Source of the DNA: an uncultured Lachnospiraceae bacterium
GTDB lineage: Bacteria > Bacillota > Clostridia > Lachnospirales > Lachnospiraceae
Direction: 5' to 3'
NCBI GenBank assembly: GCA_949287925.1
Contig: CASEIR010000054.1
Location: forward strand, 62,001 to 126,000
DNA: 64,000 bases
Positions 8,407 through 18,572 of the stretch are shown here, in pieces; within the stretch, counting starts at the first letter, position 1, and every line of letters starts with the position of its first letter. Below the pieces are notes generated by a model. It ran no database searches. It was not told where the DNA came from and saw nothing but the letters and a program-made list of their open reading frames with translations. The translations under genes were made by a program, and so were the position numbers.

Positions 8407-10647
8407 ATGCAGGATTCACAGATTATTAGGACGGAATATTCGGATGTGATGAAGAAGTCGTATATTGACTATGCGATGAGTGTGATTATTTCCCGTGCGC
8501 TTCCGGATGTTCGTGATGGTTTAAAGCCGGTACAGCGCCGGACGCTTTATGATATGCATGAGCTGGGTATACGGTATGATAAACCCTATCGTAAATGTGC
8601 GCGTATTGTGGGGGATACCATGGGTAAATATCATCCGCATGGGGACAGCTCGATTTATGACGCTTTGGTGGTGATGGCCCAGGAGTTCAAAAAGGGAATA
8701 GCTCTGGTGGACGGACACGGAAATTTTGGTTCGATCGAGGGGGACGGCGCCGCGGCCATGCGGTATACGGAGGCACGGCTTGCGAAAGTTACTCAGGATG
8801 TTTATCTTAGCGATCTGGATAAAGACATTGTTGATTTTGTTCCCAATTTTGACGAGACAGAAAAAGAGCCGTCGGTTTTGCCGGTGCGAGTTCCAAACTT
8901 GCTGATTAATGGCGCAGAAGGAATTGCGGTCGGCATGGCGACCAGCATTCCGACGCATAATCTGGCAGAAGTTGTAGACGCGGTAAAAGCTTATATGAAA
9001 AATGACGAAATCAGTACTAAACAGCTGATGCGTTATATCAAAGGACCGGATTTTCCGACGGGAGGCATAGTAGTTAATAAAGATGATCTTGTAGATATCT
9101 ATGAAACCGGCTTGGGAAAAATCAAGATTCGGGGCAAAGTGGAAATAGAAGAAATGAAAGGTGGAAAACAACGCCTTGTCATTTCGGAGATACCGTATAC
9201 GATGATCGGCGCAGGAATCGGTAAATTCCTGAATGACGTCTGTGCATTGGTGGAATCAAAAAAGACGACCGATATTGTAGATATCTCAAATCAGTCCTCC
9301 AAGGAAGGAATCCGCATTGTGATTGAACTGAAGCGCGGAGCAGACGTGGAAAACCTTACGAATATGCTTTATAAAAAAACCCGTCTGGAAGATACTTTCG
9401 GAGTTAATATGCTTGCGGTGGCGGATGGACGCCCGGAGACGATGGGCCTGAAAAAGATCATCGAACATCATGTGGACTTTCAGTTTGAACTTAACACACG
9501 AAAATATCAGAATCTTTTAAAAAAGGAACAGGAGAAAAAGGAAGTCCAGGAAGGCCTGATTAAAGCCTGCGATGTGATTGACCTGATTATAGAGATTCTT
9601 CGGGGAAGTCAGTCTGTAAAGGATGCCAAAGCATGTCTGACACAGGGAATCACAGACCCCATAAAGTTCAAATCTGGGATTTCCAGGAAAATGGCCGCTA
9701 TGCTCCGGTTTACAGAGCGTCAGGCCACGGCGATTCTGGAAATGCGCCTTTATAAACTGATAGGGTTAGAAATCGAAGCGCTGATGAAAGAACATGATGA
9801 GACGATCAGACGCATTGACAGATATGAGGACATTCTCAATCATTACGATTCCATGGCGGAAGTTATTATGGAAGATCTGGACCGGATCAAAGAAGAATTT
9901 GGACGGAAAAGACGCACCGTAATTGAAAATGCGGAGGAAGCAGTCTACGAAGAGAAAAAAATCGAGGAGCAGGAGATCATTTTCTTGATGGATCGTTTCG
10001 GATATGCCAGAACTGTGGATATGAATACTTATGAACGGAATAAAGAAGCGGCAGATGCAGAAAACAAGGAAATTGTCTCCTGCAAAAACACAGGAAAGAT
10101 ATGTGTGTTTACGAACACAGGAAAGATGCACCAGATCAAAATCCTAGATCTTCCATTTGGTAAATTCCGGGATAAGGGAGTTCCGATTGATAACGTCAGC
10201 AATTATGACAGTACGCAAGAGGACGTGGTTTTTCTCTGCGACGCGGAACAGATGCGTTTTGCCCGGCTGTTGTTTGCCACGAAGCAGGGAATGGTCAAAA
10301 AAGTAGATGGAAACGAGTTTCAGGTGGCGAAAAGAACGATCGCGGCAACGAAACTGCAGGCTGGCGATGAAGTGGTGAGCGTCCGGGTAATCTCGGAGAA
10401 TCAGAATGTTGTTCTGCAGACGAGGGACGGGTATTTCCTGAGATTTTCCGCAGAAGAAGTTGCAGAAAAGAAAAAGGGCGCTATCGGCGTCAGAGGAATC
10501 CGTTTGAAGAAAAATGATGAACTGGAACAGGTATATCTGTTTGAAGAGGGAACGGAAACGAAAGTCAGGTACGGAGAAAAAGAAGTTACATTGAACCGGC
10601 TGAAAATGGCAAAACGGGATGGATTCGGAACGAAAACAAGAGGCTAG
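8407..10647 (+). CDS. parC: DNA topoisomerase IV subunit A (GyrA/ParC family)
   Basis: DNA-breaking subunit that forms the tyrosyl-DNA link. The 746-aa protein has catalytic Tyr120 in [11 protein letters not shown], the DNA-gate motif [13 protein letters not shown] with Ser81 and Asp85 at the two positions where quinolone resistance changes arise (so wild-type there), and [13 protein letters not shown]. The C-terminal beta-pinwheel region begins about residue 500; the gyrase-specific box QRRGGRG is not found, the matching stretch being [12 protein letters not shown], so ParC is preferred to GyrA. ATG 8407 follows GAAGGAG; a longer frame from 8353 would run through the palindrome and is rejected. 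Confidence 0.85.
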   Translation: MQDSQIIRTEYSDVMKKSYIDYAMSVIISRALPDVRDGLKPVQRRTLYDMHELGIRYDKPYRKCARIVGDTMGKYHPHGDSSIYDALVVMAQEFKKGIALVDGHGNFGSIEGDGAAAMRYTEARLAKVTQDVYLSDLDKDIVDFVPNFDETEKEPSVLPVRVPNLLINGAEGIAVGMATSIPTHNLAEVVDAVKAYMKNDEISTKQLMRYIKGPDFPTGGIVVNKDDLVDIYETGLGKIKIRGKVEIEEMKGGKQRLVISEIPYTMIGAGIGKFLNDVCALVESKKTTDIVDISNQSSKEGIRIVIELKRGADVENLTNMLYKKTRLEDTFGVNMLAVADGRPETMGLKKIIEHHVDFQFELNTRKYQNLLKKEQEKKEVQEGLIKACDVIDLIIEILRGSQSVKDAKACLTQGITDPIKFKSGISRKMAAMLRFTERQATAILEMRLYKLIGLEIEALMKEHDETIRRIDRYEDILNHYDSMAEVIMEDLDRIKEEFGRKRRTVIENAEEAVYEEKKIEEQEIIFLMDRFGYARTVDMNTYERNKEAADAENKEIVSCKNTGKICVFTNTGKMHQIKILDLPFGKFRDKGVPIDNVSNYDSTQEDVVFLCDAEQMRFARLLFATKQGMVKKVDGNEFQVAKRTIAATKLQAGDEVVSVRVISENQNVVLQTRDGYFLRFSAEEVAEKKKGAIGVRGIRLKKNDELEQVYLFEEGTETKVRYGEKEVTLNRLKMAKRDGFGTKTRG

Positions 10648-10690
10648 CGTCCGCTTGGAGGAATAGAAATAAGAAAAAGAGGTGTCATGG

Positions 10691-11533
10691 ATGATTCAGG
10701 ATATTGCTCCGCATGAATATCACAATGAATATAAAAATAAACAGCCGGAAGAGCGGGACTGCATTTTGTTCTATGAAGAAAGAAAAGTTCTGGTAAAATG
10801 GGAAGACGGAAAGATCCGGTTTCCATCTTATCCGGAGGCGGTACAATGGCATGGAACCGGAGCGGGGTATACATATCTGTTTACTATCGATCATACCGGG
10901 TATTTTCTGTCAGAGTGTATTTGCCCGGAAGTTGCGGCTGCAGCTGGATTTGTGTGGGAGGATATTCGGGTCTTCCGGAGAGTGAAACCGGACCATCTGC
11001 GGTTTGCGGGGGTTACCGGATGGCAGTTGTACCGCTGGTATGGAACGCACCGGTTCTGTGGAAGATGTGGAAGCAGGATGAATCCGGACGGCCGGGAAAG
11101 GATGATGAAATGTCCCAAGTGCGGCAATATGGAATTCCCCAAGATTTGTCCGGCAGTTATCATTGCGGTGACAGATGGAAATCGGATCCTGATGTCCAAA
11201 TATGCAGGCCGGGAGTTTAAAAAATATGCGCTGCTTGCGGGATTTAATGAAATAGGCGAAACCATCGAGGAAACGGTAAAACGGGAAGTTATGGAGGAGG
11301 TGGGGCTGAAGGTGAAAAATATTACATATTATAAAAGCCAGCCCTGGTCCTTTTCGGATACATTGCTTCTTGGATTTTTCTGTGAGCTGGACGGAGACAG
11401 CCGTATTACTCTGGATGAGGACGAGCTGGCATTGGCGGAATGGTTTGATCGGGAACATATGCCGGTGGAGGAGGACGGATTAAGTCTGACCAATGAGATG
11501 ATGATGGTATTCAAGAATCAGGTAACGAAATGA
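10691..11533 (+). CDS. nudC: NAD(+) diphosphatase (NudC-type Nudix hydrolase)
   Basis: Hydrolyses NAD(H) to NMN(H) and AMP; in E. coli the same family removes the NAD cap from RNA 5' ends. The 280-aa protein has an N-terminal beta domain, a four-cysteine zinc ribbon (FCGRCGSRM and MKCPKCGNM, about residues 118-145) and a perfect Nudix box: GFNEIGE then TIEETVK then REVMEEVGL. The QPWSFSDTLLLGF block after the box is the NudC subfamily signature (SQPWPFPxS). ATG 10691 is preferred because AAGAGG lies about eight bases upstream; a GTG at 10682 would overlap it. It overlaps the VanZ-like gene by four bases (ATGA). Confidence 0.88.
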   Translation: MIQDIAPHEYHNEYKNKQPEERDCILFYEERKVLVKWEDGKIRFPSYPEAVQWHGTGAGYTYLFTIDHTGYFLSECICPEVAAAAGFVWEDIRVFRRVKPDHLRFAGVTGWQLYRWYGTHRFCGRCGSRMNPDGRERMMKCPKCGNMEFPKICPAVIIAVTDGNRILMSKYAGREFKKYALLAGFNEIGETIEETVKREVMEEVGLKVKNITYYKSQPWSFSDTLLLGFFCELDGDSRITLDEDELALAEWFDREHMPVEEDGLSLTNEMMMVFKNQVTK

Positions 11534-12045
11534 GAATGAGAAACAGAAAGTTACAAGCCAGGCGAATGATATATATAGGTCTCCTGCTGGGATGGATGTC
11601 TGTTATTTTCTGCTTTTCTGCCAGGACGGCACCGGAATCGGCACAGATGAGTCATTCCGTGGGAAAGATGGCAGGAAAACTGCTGGTCCCTGGTTTCGAT
11701 AGATGGAGCGAAGACAGGCAGGAGGAATTTGCGGCCAGAGTGGATTATCCGGTGCGTAAAGGCGCGCATATGACAGAGTATGCTATCCTTGGAATCCTTT
11801 TATCTCTGACGGCAGGAACCTTGTATACAGGAAATGGAGAATTATATGATGTCAGACGCCGGATGGGAACTGCGGCGGCAGGTGGAATCTTGTATGCGGT
11901 CAGTGACGAACTGCATCAGTGGTTTGTTCCTGGAAGAAGTTGTCAGTTTACGGATGTACTGATTGACAGCTGCGGGGTGATCCTGGGAGTGCTGTTCCTG
12001 GAATTGGTGCGCAGGCGGTGTTCTGGTAAAAACAAGGAGTCTTGA
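11530..12045 (+). CDS. VanZ-like membrane protein
   Basis: A 171-aa membrane protein of the VanZ family; VanZ itself gives low-level teicoplanin resistance but most homologues have no known job. It has an N-terminal hydrophobic helix (IYIGLLLGWMSVIFCFS), the family blocks FSARTAPESAQMSHS, KGAHMTEYAILGILL and SDELHQWFVPGRSCQFTD, and a last hydrophobic helix (GVILGVLFLELV). The conserved DELHQ..PGR segment is typical. The start overlaps the end of nudC, so the two are translated together. No resistance genes are nearby, which speaks against a role in glycopeptide resistance. Confidence 0.85.
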   Translation: MRMRNRKLQARRMIYIGLLLGWMSVIFCFSARTAPESAQMSHSVGKMAGKLLVPGFDRWSEDRQEEFAARVDYPVRKGAHMTEYAILGILLSLTAGTLYTGNGELYDVRRRMGTAAAGGILYAVSDELHQWFVPGRSCQFTDVLIDSCGVILGVLFLELVRRRCSGKNKES

Positions 12046-12132
12046 ATGGGAAAAATTTCCTGAACCGGAAAGAGTCAGAACAGAATGTGATAGAAATTCT
12101 GGGATTAAATCCGGAAAACATATGAAAAAACC

Positions 12133-12161
12133 TTGATTTTTTAATAATCTGGTGCTATACT
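12133..12161 (+). promoter_or_regulatory. Sigma-A promoter of the rimP-nusA-infB operon
   Basis: TTGATT (12133-12138), 17-base spacer, TATACT (12156-12161). The transcript would begin near 12168, about 72 bases before rimP. Confidence 0.75.
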
Positions 12162-12186
12162 TCTTATAGTTGCATAGTGAGTCGGC

Positions 12187-12215
12187 AGAAGAGTGAACGA
12201 AAAGTTCACTCTTCT
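12187..12215 (+). promoter_or_regulatory. Leader hairpin ahead of rimP
   Basis: AGAAGAGTGAAC and GTTCACTCTTCT form a perfect 12-bp stem with a GAAAA loop, followed by TTGTT and then the AAGGAGG site. It begins about 20 bases after the expected transcription start. It has no long U-tract, so attenuation, mRNA protection or protein binding are the options. Confidence 0.6.
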
Positions 12216-12239
12216 TTGTTGATAAGGAGGAGTTATACA

Positions 12240-12707
12240 TTGTCAAAAAAAGAAGTTTATGAACAGAAGACGGAAGAAATCCTGCAGCCAATTGTAGACG
12301 AATATAAGTTTGAGCTTGTAGATGTGGAATACGTCAGGGAAGGCGGAAACTGGTATCTCAGGGCATACATTGACAAACCAGGAGGAATTACAGTTGATGA
12401 CTGCGAGATGGTAAGCCGCCGGCTTTCGGACATTCTGGATGAACAGGACTATATTGACGAGGCATATATCATGGAAATCAGTTCACCCGGACTTGGAAGA
12501 CCGTTGAAAAAGGAAAAAGATTTCAAGAGAAGTTTGGGAGAGGAAGTGGAGATCCGGACCTATCGGATGATCGACAGACAAAAGGAGTTTACGGGTATTC
12601 TGAAAAGTTATGACGAGAATACCGTAACCATAGAACTGGAAGACGCGACAGAAAAAACATTTGAAAAAGGCGATATTGCGCTTATTCGCCTGGCATTTGA
12701 TTTTTAA
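12240..12707 (+). CDS. rimP: Ribosome maturation factor RimP
   Basis: Assists late assembly of the 30S subunit. The 155-aa protein has the N-terminal RimP domain (LVDVEYVREGGNWYLRAYID, exactly the typical block, split by the conserved ID/KPGGITVDDC turn) and the C-terminal SH3-like domain. ISSPGLGRPLKKEKDF is the family signature. The start is TTG 12240: AAGGAGG (12224-12230) stands nine bases upstream and the frame upstream runs into the leader hairpin. First gene of the operon with nusA 19 bases downstream. Confidence 0.93.
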   Translation: MSKKEVYEQKTEEILQPIVDEYKFELVDVEYVREGGNWYLRAYIDKPGGITVDDCEMVSRRLSDILDEQDYIDEAYIMEISSPGLGRPLKKEKDFKRSLGEEVEIRTYRMIDRQKEFTGILKSYDENTVTIELEDATEKTFEKGDIALIRLAFDF

Positions 12708-12726
12708 ATTTTAGGAGGAAGAAAGC

Positions 12727-13902
12727 ATGAATACAGAATTATTGGAAGCGTTGAACATTCTGGAAAAGGAGAAGGATATCAGTAAGGAAACTCTGCTGGA
12801 TGCAATTGAAAATTCTCTTTTGAATGCCTGCAAGAATCATTTTGGCAAGGCGGACAACATTAAACTGATTATGGATAAAGAAACTTGCGATTATCAGCTG
12901 TTTGCGGAAAAGACAGTGGTTGAAGATGTGGAAGACACACTTGAGGAGATCAGCCTGGAAGAAGCCAGACAGATAGATGGAAAATACGATATCGGCGACG
13001 TGGTGCGGATTCCGATCGAGTCCAAATCTTTTGGCCGTATTGCCACGCAAAACGCAAAGAATCTGATTCTTCAGAAGATCAGAGAAGAGGAGCGCAAGGT
13101 CGTATATGATCAATATTTTGAAAAAGAGAAGGATATCGTGACTGGTATTGTGCAGCGTTATGTTGGTAAGAATATCAGCATAAATCTGGGAAAGGCGGAC
13201 GCCATGCTGACAGAAAATGAGCAGGTGAAGGGCGAAGTGTTTAAGCCGACAGAACGTATCAAACTCTATGTAGTGGAAGTGAAGAATACAACAAAGGGGC
13301 CCAAAATTCTGGTATCCCGTACCCATCCAGAACTGGTAAAGCGTCTGTTTGAAGCGGAAGTAACAGAAGTGCGGGAAGGAATTGTAGAGATCAAGAGTAT
13401 TGCAAGAGAAGCTGGAAGCAGAACGAAGATCGCCGTGTGGTCCAATGATCCGGACGTAGATCCGGTGGGAGCATGCGTTGGTATGAATGGCGCCAGAGTT
13501 AATGCTATCGTAAACGAACTGCGAGGGGAGAAAATCGATATCATTAACTGGAGCGACAACCCGGCTATTCTGATTGAAAATGCGTTGAGTCCGGCGAAAG
13601 TCATCTCTGTTATGGCGGATCCGGATGAAAAAACCGCAAGCGTGATCGTTCCCGACTATCAGTTGTCTCTGGCTATTGGCAAGGAAGGGCAGAATGCAAG
13701 ACTGGCAGCAAGACTGACCGGATATAAGATCGATATTAAGAGTGAGACACAGGCAATCGAGTCGGGTGAACTGCCGGAAAATTATATGGAACTCAGCGAA
13801 GGGGTCTATGAAGAAGAATATGAAGAGCCTTATGACGGGGAGTTTACAGACGAGGTTTCTGAAGAAGTTGTGTTTGAAGAAATGGATGATACAGAAAAAT
13901 AG
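12727..13902 (+). CDS. nusA: Transcription termination/antitermination factor NusA
   Basis: RNA polymerase-binding factor that promotes pausing, hairpin termination and antitermination. The 391-aa protein has the N-terminal polymerase-binding domain (about 1-125), an S1 domain (about 130-200), and two KH domains (about 200-345; [18 protein letters not shown] for KH1 and [17 protein letters not shown] for KH2). It lacks the extra C-terminal acidic repeats of E. coli but ends in a Glu-rich tail ([11 protein letters not shown]). AGGAGG lies before the ATG. Standard place in the rimP-nusA-ylxR-ylxQ-infB operon. Confidence 0.97.
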   Translation: MNTELLEALNILEKEKDISKETLLDAIENSLLNACKNHFGKADNIKLIMDKETCDYQLFAEKTVVEDVEDTLEEISLEEARQIDGKYDIGDVVRIPIESKSFGRIATQNAKNLILQKIREEERKVVYDQYFEKEKDIVTGIVQRYVGKNISINLGKADAMLTENEQVKGEVFKPTERIKLYVVEVKNTTKGPKILVSRTHPELVKRLFEAEVTEVREGIVEIKSIAREAGSRTKIAVWSNDPDVDPVGACVGMNGARVNAIVNELRGEKIDIINWSDNPAILIENALSPAKVISVMADPDEKTASVIVPDYQLSLAIGKEGQNARLAARLTGYKIDIKSETQAIESGELPENYMELSEGVYEEEYEEPYDGEFTDEVSEEVVFEEMDDTEK

Positions 13903-13916
13903 GAGTTGAACGGTGT

Positions 13917-14189
13917 ATGAATAAAAAGATGCCTGTTCGCCGCTGTGTCGGCTGTCAGGAGATGAAGTTAAAAAAAGAGATGATCCGTGTGATCCGTAAT
14001 GCAGAAGGAGAATTCATGCTGGACGCTACGGGAAAGAAAAACGGACGAGGGGCTTATATCTGTCCGGATCCGGAATGTCTTGCAAAAGCAATCCGGAATA
14101 AAGGTCTGGAACGGTCGTTTAAACAGTCCATTCCAAAAGAAGTGTATGAATTACTGGAAAAGGAGATGGAACAGATTGAGTCAGAATAG
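13917..14189 (+). CDS. rnpM: YlxR-family RNA-binding protein (RNase P modulator RnpM)
   Basis: Small 90-aa protein of the DUF448/YlxR family, recently tied to RNase P modulation in Firmicutes. It carries RRCVGCQEMK near the start, the GRGAYICPDPECL block and KGLERSFKQSI near the end, all typical. The ATG follows AGGAG at 13902-13906. It overlaps the next gene by 14 bases. The four cysteines (C8-type pair in CVGC and pair in ICPDPEC) could bind zinc. Confidence 0.9.
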   Translation: MNKKMPVRRCVGCQEMKLKKEMIRVIRNAEGEFMLDATGKKNGRGAYICPDPECLAKAIRNKGLERSFKQSIPKEVYELLEKEMEQIESE

Positions 14190-14514
14190 AATATTATCTC
14201 TTGTGGGCCTTGCTACGAAAGCCGGTAAAACAGTTAGTGGAGAATTTTTGACAGAAAAGGAAATTAAATCGGGAAGGGCGGCGCTGGTCATCGTTGCGGA
14301 TAATGCATCGGATAACACAAAAAAGAAGTTTCAGAACATGTGCAGCTTTTATAAAGTACCAATCTATTTTTATCAGGATAAAGATACCTTGGGGCATGCA
14401 ATGGGAAAACAGTTCCGTGCGTCTCTGGCAATATTGGACGAAGGATTCGCAAAAGGAATTAAGGAGTATTTGGATAAAGAGAGTAACGTTAATTGCATAG
14501 AGGAGGTAGTTTAA
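14176..14514 (+). CDS. ylxQ: L7Ae-family RNA-binding protein YlxQ
   Basis: K-turn RNA-binding protein of the L7Ae/L30e group, 112 aa, beginning [23 protein letters not shown], where the glycine/lysine-rich turn is the RNA-contact region; [17 protein letters not shown] follows. In the quoted region only the first 20 residues matter for recognition. The start is TTG 14176, inside the end of rnpM, with GGAG ten bases upstream; starting further upstream in this frame (13999) would only translate rnpM out of frame. It sits between rnpM and infB, as in other Firmicutes, and stops two bases before infB. Confidence 0.88.
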   Translation: MSQNRILSLVGLATKAGKTVSGEFLTEKEIKSGRAALVIVADNASDNTKKKFQNMCSFYKVPIYFYQDKDTLGHAMGKQFRASLAILDEGFAKGIKEYLDKESNVNCIEEVV

Positions 14515-14516
14515 GT

Positions 14517-17183
14517 ATGGCAAAAGTGAAGATATATGAGTTGGCGAAGGAGTTGAATGTTCCAAGCAAGGATGTGGTAGAATTCCTTAGCAAGAATAAT
14601 GTTGATGTAAAAAATCATATGAGCACGATTGAGGAAAAAGAGGCTGATATGGTAAAAAATGGCCTGGGAAAGAATCTGAAGACAGAAACGGCGTCAGGAG
14701 ATGCTGCAAAAACAGCATCTGAAGGGCCGAAGAAAAAGAATATCGTGCATGTGTTCCGTCCTCAGAACACACAAAACGCAGGCAGACAGGGAAGAAAATC
14801 AGGAAACCGTCCGCAGCAGAATGGCCGCCCGGTTTCTCAGGGGAAACCGATGCAGGTAAATAACGGAAGGCCGGCAAAACAGGCCGGTCCGCGGCCGGCA
14901 GCTCCCGCGGATATGAAAAAACCAGAGCCAGTCAAGAAGCCGGCGGAAGTGCAGGAGCGCGTGCAGAAGCCGTCTGTCCACACAGAACGTGCCGCAGAGC
15001 GTCCAGCACAGCAGGAGCGGAGCGGAGAGCGCCGTTTTGAACGGGGAACACAAGAGAGAAGAACAGACCGGAATCCGGAAAGAGGAACTGAGAGGAATTC
15101 GGAAAGACGGAATGACCGAGGTCCGGGACAGCGGGGGCAGAGACCGGAGCGCCCTCAAGGTGGAAGACCGAACCGTCAGGGAGACAGAGACCGGAATCAG
15201 AACAGAAGACCGGGAGATCGTCCGGACAGAAGAAACAACAGTTCCATCCCGGCGCCTGCGATAGAAGGGCAGAAGCCGCAGCGGGCAAAAGGAAAAGGGA
15301 AGGATGACTATAAGAAAAAAGAATACCGCCGCGATGAAGAAGACGACAGAATGACAAAGGGTAAGAAGGGAAAGAACGAGCCGAAACAGCAGATGCAGAA
15401 ACCGCAGCAGAAAGAACAGAAAGTGGAAGAGGTTAAATCCATTATTATCCCGGAAGTGCTGACGATCAAGGAACTGGCAGATAAGATGAAGATCGTGCCC
15501 TCGGTTATTGTAAAGAAACTTTTTATGCAGGGCAAGATCGTTACGGTCAACCAGGAGATCGATTACGAAACGGCTGAAGAGATCGCGCTGGAATTCGATG
15601 TTCTGTGCGAGAAGGAAGAAGTTGTGGATGTAATCGAAGAACTGCTGAAAGAGGAAGAAGAGGACGAAAAGAAGATGAAGATGCGTCCTCCGGTAGTCTG
15701 TGTCATGGGGCATGTTGACCATGGAAAAACTTCTCTTCTGGATGCCATCCGTCATACGAATGTGATCGACAAAGAAGCAGGAGGAATTACACAGCACATC
15801 GGTGCATATGTAGTCGATGTGAATGGACAGAAGATTACTTTCCTGGATACACCAGGACACGAAGCTTTTACAGCAATGCGTATGAGAGGAGCCAGCTCTA
15901 CGGATATTGCGATCCTGGTGGTTGCGGCGGACGATGGAGTCATGCCGCAGACAGTGGAAGCAATCAACCATGCAAAAGCTGCCGGTGTAGAGATCGTGGT
16001 TGCTGTCAACAAGATTGATAAGCCAAGCGCCAATATCGACCGTGTGAAACAGGAACTGGCGGAATACGAACTGATCCCGGAAGACTGGGGCGGAAGCACC
16101 ATCTTTGTGCCAGTATCAGCCAAGACCGGCGAAGGACTGAAAGATCTGATGGAGATGATCGTTCTGACGGCGGAAGTCATGGAGCTGAAAGCCAATCCAA
16201 ACCGCCGCGCCCGGGGGCTTGTGCTGGAAGCGCAGCTTGATAAGGGAAGAGGACCGGTGGCCACTGTGCTTGTACAGAAGGGAACTCTGCGCGTGGGCGA
16301 TTCTATTGCGGCCGGATCAGCCCATGGTAAAGTAAGAGCTATGATGGATGATAAAGGAAGGCGTGTCAAAGAGGCAGGTCCGTCCATGCCAGTGGAAATT
16401 CTTGGATTAAACGATGTACCCAATGCCGGAGAGGTGTTTGTGGGATGTGCAAATGATAAAGAGGCAAGAAACTTTGCGGAGACCTTTATTTCTCAGAGCA
16501 AAGCAAAACTTATAGAGGAGACTAAGTCAAAATTATCTCTTGACGATCTGTTTAACCAGATCCAGGAGGGAAATCTCAAAGAGCTGGGAATTGTGGTTAA
16601 AGCAGACGTACAAGGATCTGTGGAAGCGATTAAACAGAGTCTTTTGAAGCTGTCTAACGATGAAGTTGTCGTTAAGATCATCCATGGCGGCGTAGGCGCG
16701 GTCAATGAGTCTGACGTCAGCCTTGCTTCGGCATCCAACGCGATCATCATAGGATTCAATGTGCGTCCGGATGCGACAGCGAAGGAAACCGCAGAACGGG
16801 AAGGTGTAGATATCCGGCTGTACCGTGTGATCTACAATGCTATCGAAGACGTGGAGGCAGCTATGAAGGGAATGCTGGATCCGGTATTCGAAGAGAAGGT
16901 TCTGGGCCATGCGGAAGTACGGCAGATCTTCAAGGCATCTGGAGTCGGCACCATTGCAGGATCCTATGTTCAGGACGGAACTTTCGAAAGAGACTGTTCT
17001 GTGCGGATCACAAGGGATGGTATTGTGATCTTCGAAGGTGCGCTGGCATCTCTGAAGCGTTTTAAAGATGATGTAAAAGAAGTAAGAGCAGGATATGAAT
17101 GTGGATTTGTATTTGCTAACTTTAACGATGTAAAAGAAGGCGATCAGGTAGAAGCTTTCAAAATGGTTGAAATTCCAAGATAG
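14517..17183 (+). CDS. infB: Translation initiation factor IF-2
   Basis: GTPase that brings fMet-tRNA to the 30S subunit and promotes subunit joining. The 888-aa protein starts with an IF2 N-terminal helix-bundle ([18 protein letters not shown]), then a long low-complexity linker (about residues 75-285) rich in Arg, Pro, Gln, Gly and Glu, a second IF2-N motif, and the G domain with GHVDHGKT at 398-405, [12 protein letters not shown] and SAKTG. C-terminal domains follow ([12 protein letters not shown]). ATG 14517 is preceded by AGAGGAGG; an upstream frame from 14493 would remove that site. The gene overlaps nothing and is followed by rbfA. Confidence 0.98.
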   Translation: MAKVKIYELAKELNVPSKDVVEFLSKNNVDVKNHMSTIEEKEADMVKNGLGKNLKTETASGDAAKTASEGPKKKNIVHVFRPQNTQNAGRQGRKSGNRPQQNGRPVSQGKPMQVNNGRPAKQAGPRPAAPADMKKPEPVKKPAEVQERVQKPSVHTERAAERPAQQERSGERRFERGTQERRTDRNPERGTERNSERRNDRGPGQRGQRPERPQGGRPNRQGDRDRNQNRRPGDRPDRRNNSSIPAPAIEGQKPQRAKGKGKDDYKKKEYRRDEEDDRMTKGKKGKNEPKQQMQKPQQKEQKVEEVKSIIIPEVLTIKELADKMKIVPSVIVKKLFMQGKIVTVNQEIDYETAEEIALEFDVLCEKEEVVDVIEELLKEEEEDEKKMKMRPPVVCVMGHVDHGKTSLLDAIRHTNVIDKEAGGITQHIGAYVVDVNGQKITFLDTPGHEAFTAMRMRGASSTDIAILVVAADDGVMPQTVEAINHAKAAGVEIVVAVNKIDKPSANIDRVKQELAEYELIPEDWGGSTIFVPVSAKTGEGLKDLMEMIVLTAEVMELKANPNRRARGLVLEAQLDKGRGPVATVLVQKGTLRVGDSIAAGSAHGKVRAMMDDKGRRVKEAGPSMPVEILGLNDVPNAGEVFVGCANDKEARNFAETFISQSKAKLIEETKSKLSLDDLFNQIQEGNLKELGIVVKADVQGSVEAIKQSLLKLSNDEVVVKIIHGGVGAVNESDVSLASASNAIIIGFNVRPDATAKETAEREGVDIRLYRVIYNAIEDVEAAMKGMLDPVFEEKVLGHAEVRQIFKASGVGTIAGSYVQDGTFERDCSVRITRDGIVIFEGALASLKRFKDDVKEVRAGYECGFVFANFNDVKEGDQVEAFKMVEIPR

Positions 17184-17221
17184 GAAATTCAACGGCTCGG
17201 CATGAAAGAAGGACGACAGAT

Positions 17222-17605
17222 ATGAGAAAAAGAAGCATAAAAAACACCAGGGTCAATACGGAAGTGCTAAGAGAACTGAGCAATATCATCCGGGGCGGGA
17301 TTAAGGATCCCCGGGTAGCTCCTTTTACTTCTGTAGTTGCTGCGGAGGTGGCGCCGGATCTTAAGACCTGCAAAGCCTTCATCAGTGTACTTGGCGATGA
17401 AAAGGCGCAAAATGACACGCTGGAAGGCCTTAAAAGCGCGGAAGGGTATATTCGCCGCGAACTGGCCAGAACGCTGAATATGCGCAATACACCGGAGATT
17501 CATTTCGTTCTGGATCAGTCGATTGAATATGGTGTGAACATGTCAAAGAAAATTGAAGAAGTGACCAGAAGCATGACAACAGAAGGTGAAAATGATGTTG
17601 AATAA
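17222..17605 (+). CDS. rbfA: 30S ribosome-binding factor RbfA
   Basis: KH-like 16S rRNA maturation factor. The 127-aa protein begins MRKRSIKNTRVNTEVLREL, has the DPRVAPFTSVV block and PEIHFVLDQSIEYGVNMSK near the end, all typical of RbfA. It follows infB by 38 bases and overlaps the next gene, so the rimP operon continues through it. Confidence 0.95.
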   Translation: MRKRSIKNTRVNTEVLRELSNIIRGGIKDPRVAPFTSVVAAEVAPDLKTCKAFISVLGDEKAQNDTLEGLKSAEGYIRRELARTLNMRNTPEIHFVLDQSIEYGVNMSKKIEEVTRSMTTEGENDVE

Positions 17606-18572
17606 TATTCTGAAAGAAGCGGCGACGGTGGCCATAGCTGGCCACATACGCCCGGATGGCGACTGCGTAGGCTCCTGCATGGGGCTTTATCAGTATTTGA
17701 CCGAGAATGAACCGGACAGACAGGTGGACGTCTACTTAGGCGAGATACCGGATGCATACCGGTATCTGCTCCCGGAGGGAGTCATCCGTCATCAGGTTTT
17801 GGCAGATACGAAATATGATTTGTTCATATGCCTGGACTGTGCAGATAAAGAAAGACTGGGCTTTGCCGGAACGGTATTCGATCAGGCAAAACGGACCTGG
17901 TGTATCGATCATCATATCAGCAACCGGAAGTTTGCGGATGAAAACCTGGTAAAACCGGATGCAAGCTCAACCTCTGAGCTGGTATATAGGATTCTGGACC
18001 GTAAAAAAGTATCGAAGCGCACAGCGGAGCTGCTGTATCTTGGAATTGTACATGATACCGGGGTATTCCAGTATTCCTGCGCCGGTCCTGCTACATTCCG
18101 CGCAGCGGCGGAGCTGCTGGAGAAAGGGATTGATGCACCTTCAATCATACAGAATACTTATTATGAAAAAACTTATGCGCAGAATCAGATTATGGGAAGA
18201 GCCCTGCTGGAAAGCATCGTTTTTATGGATGGAGCTTGTATTGCGGCATATGTGACGAAGAAAATTATGGATTTTTACGGGGTTAGCCCTAAGGATCTGG
18301 ATGGGATTGTCAGCCAGCTGAGGGTGACCAAAGATGTAGAAGTGGCTGTGTTTATGTATGAGACAGAAGCGAGTGTTTATAAAGTAAGCCTACGGTCGAA
18401 AGAAAAAATAGATGTCAGCAGGATCGCTGCGTATTTTGGCGGCGGAGGTCATGTCAGAGCCGCCGGATTCACACTTGCGGGTACGCCGCATGATGTGCTG
18501 AATAATCTTTCGAAACAGATCGAACATCAGATGAAAGGGGATCAGGAGAACCCGACTGGAGATAATACATGA
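17592..18572 (+). CDS. nrnA: DHH-family phosphoesterase, NrnA-like (nanoRNase / pAp phosphatase)
   Basis: Cytosolic Mn-dependent enzyme that degrades very short RNA and removes phosphate from 3'-phosphoadenosine 5'-phosphate. About 326 aa, with a DHH domain (GHIRPDGDCVGS, LDCAD, DHHISN) and a C-terminal DHHA1 domain with the glycine-rich GGGGHVRAAGF. The start overlaps rbfA: ATG 17592 or ATG 17595 are both reasonable, with AAGGTG just upstream; a GTG at 17586 is closer to that site and less likely. It overlaps truB by four bases. Position between rbfA and truB is standard for Firmicutes. Confidence 0.88.
   Translation: MMLNNILKEAATVAIAGHIRPDGDCVGSCMGLYQYLTENEPDRQVDVYLGEIPDAYRYLLPEGVIRHQVLADTKYDLFICLDCADKERLGFAGTVFDQAKRTWCIDHHISNRKFADENLVKPDASSTSELVYRILDRKKVSKRTAELLYLGIVHDTGVFQYSCAGPATFRAAAELLEKGIDAPSIIQNTYYEKTYAQNQIMGRALLESIVFMDGACIAAYVTKKIMDFYGVSPKDLDGIVSQLRVTKDVEVAVFMYETEASVYKVSLRSKEKIDVSRIAAYFGGGGHVRAAGFTLAGTPHDVLNNLSKQIEHQMKGDQENPTGDNT

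Noticed and set aside
6408..10647. Calling the topoisomerase pair gyrB-gyrA
   Set aside because: The A subunit has no QRRGGRG-type box and the dnaA-recF context is missing, so parE-parC is preferred. A phylogenetic tree would settle it.
11530..12045. Glycopeptide resistance gene vanZ
   Set aside because: The protein is VanZ-like, but there is no vanHAX or regulator nearby and such homologues are common in sensitive Firmicutes.
13999..14175. Upstream extension of the ylxQ frame
   Set aside because: It overlaps rnpM out of frame and gives a Trp/Arg-rich sequence without family match; the conserved protein starts at the TTG at 14176.
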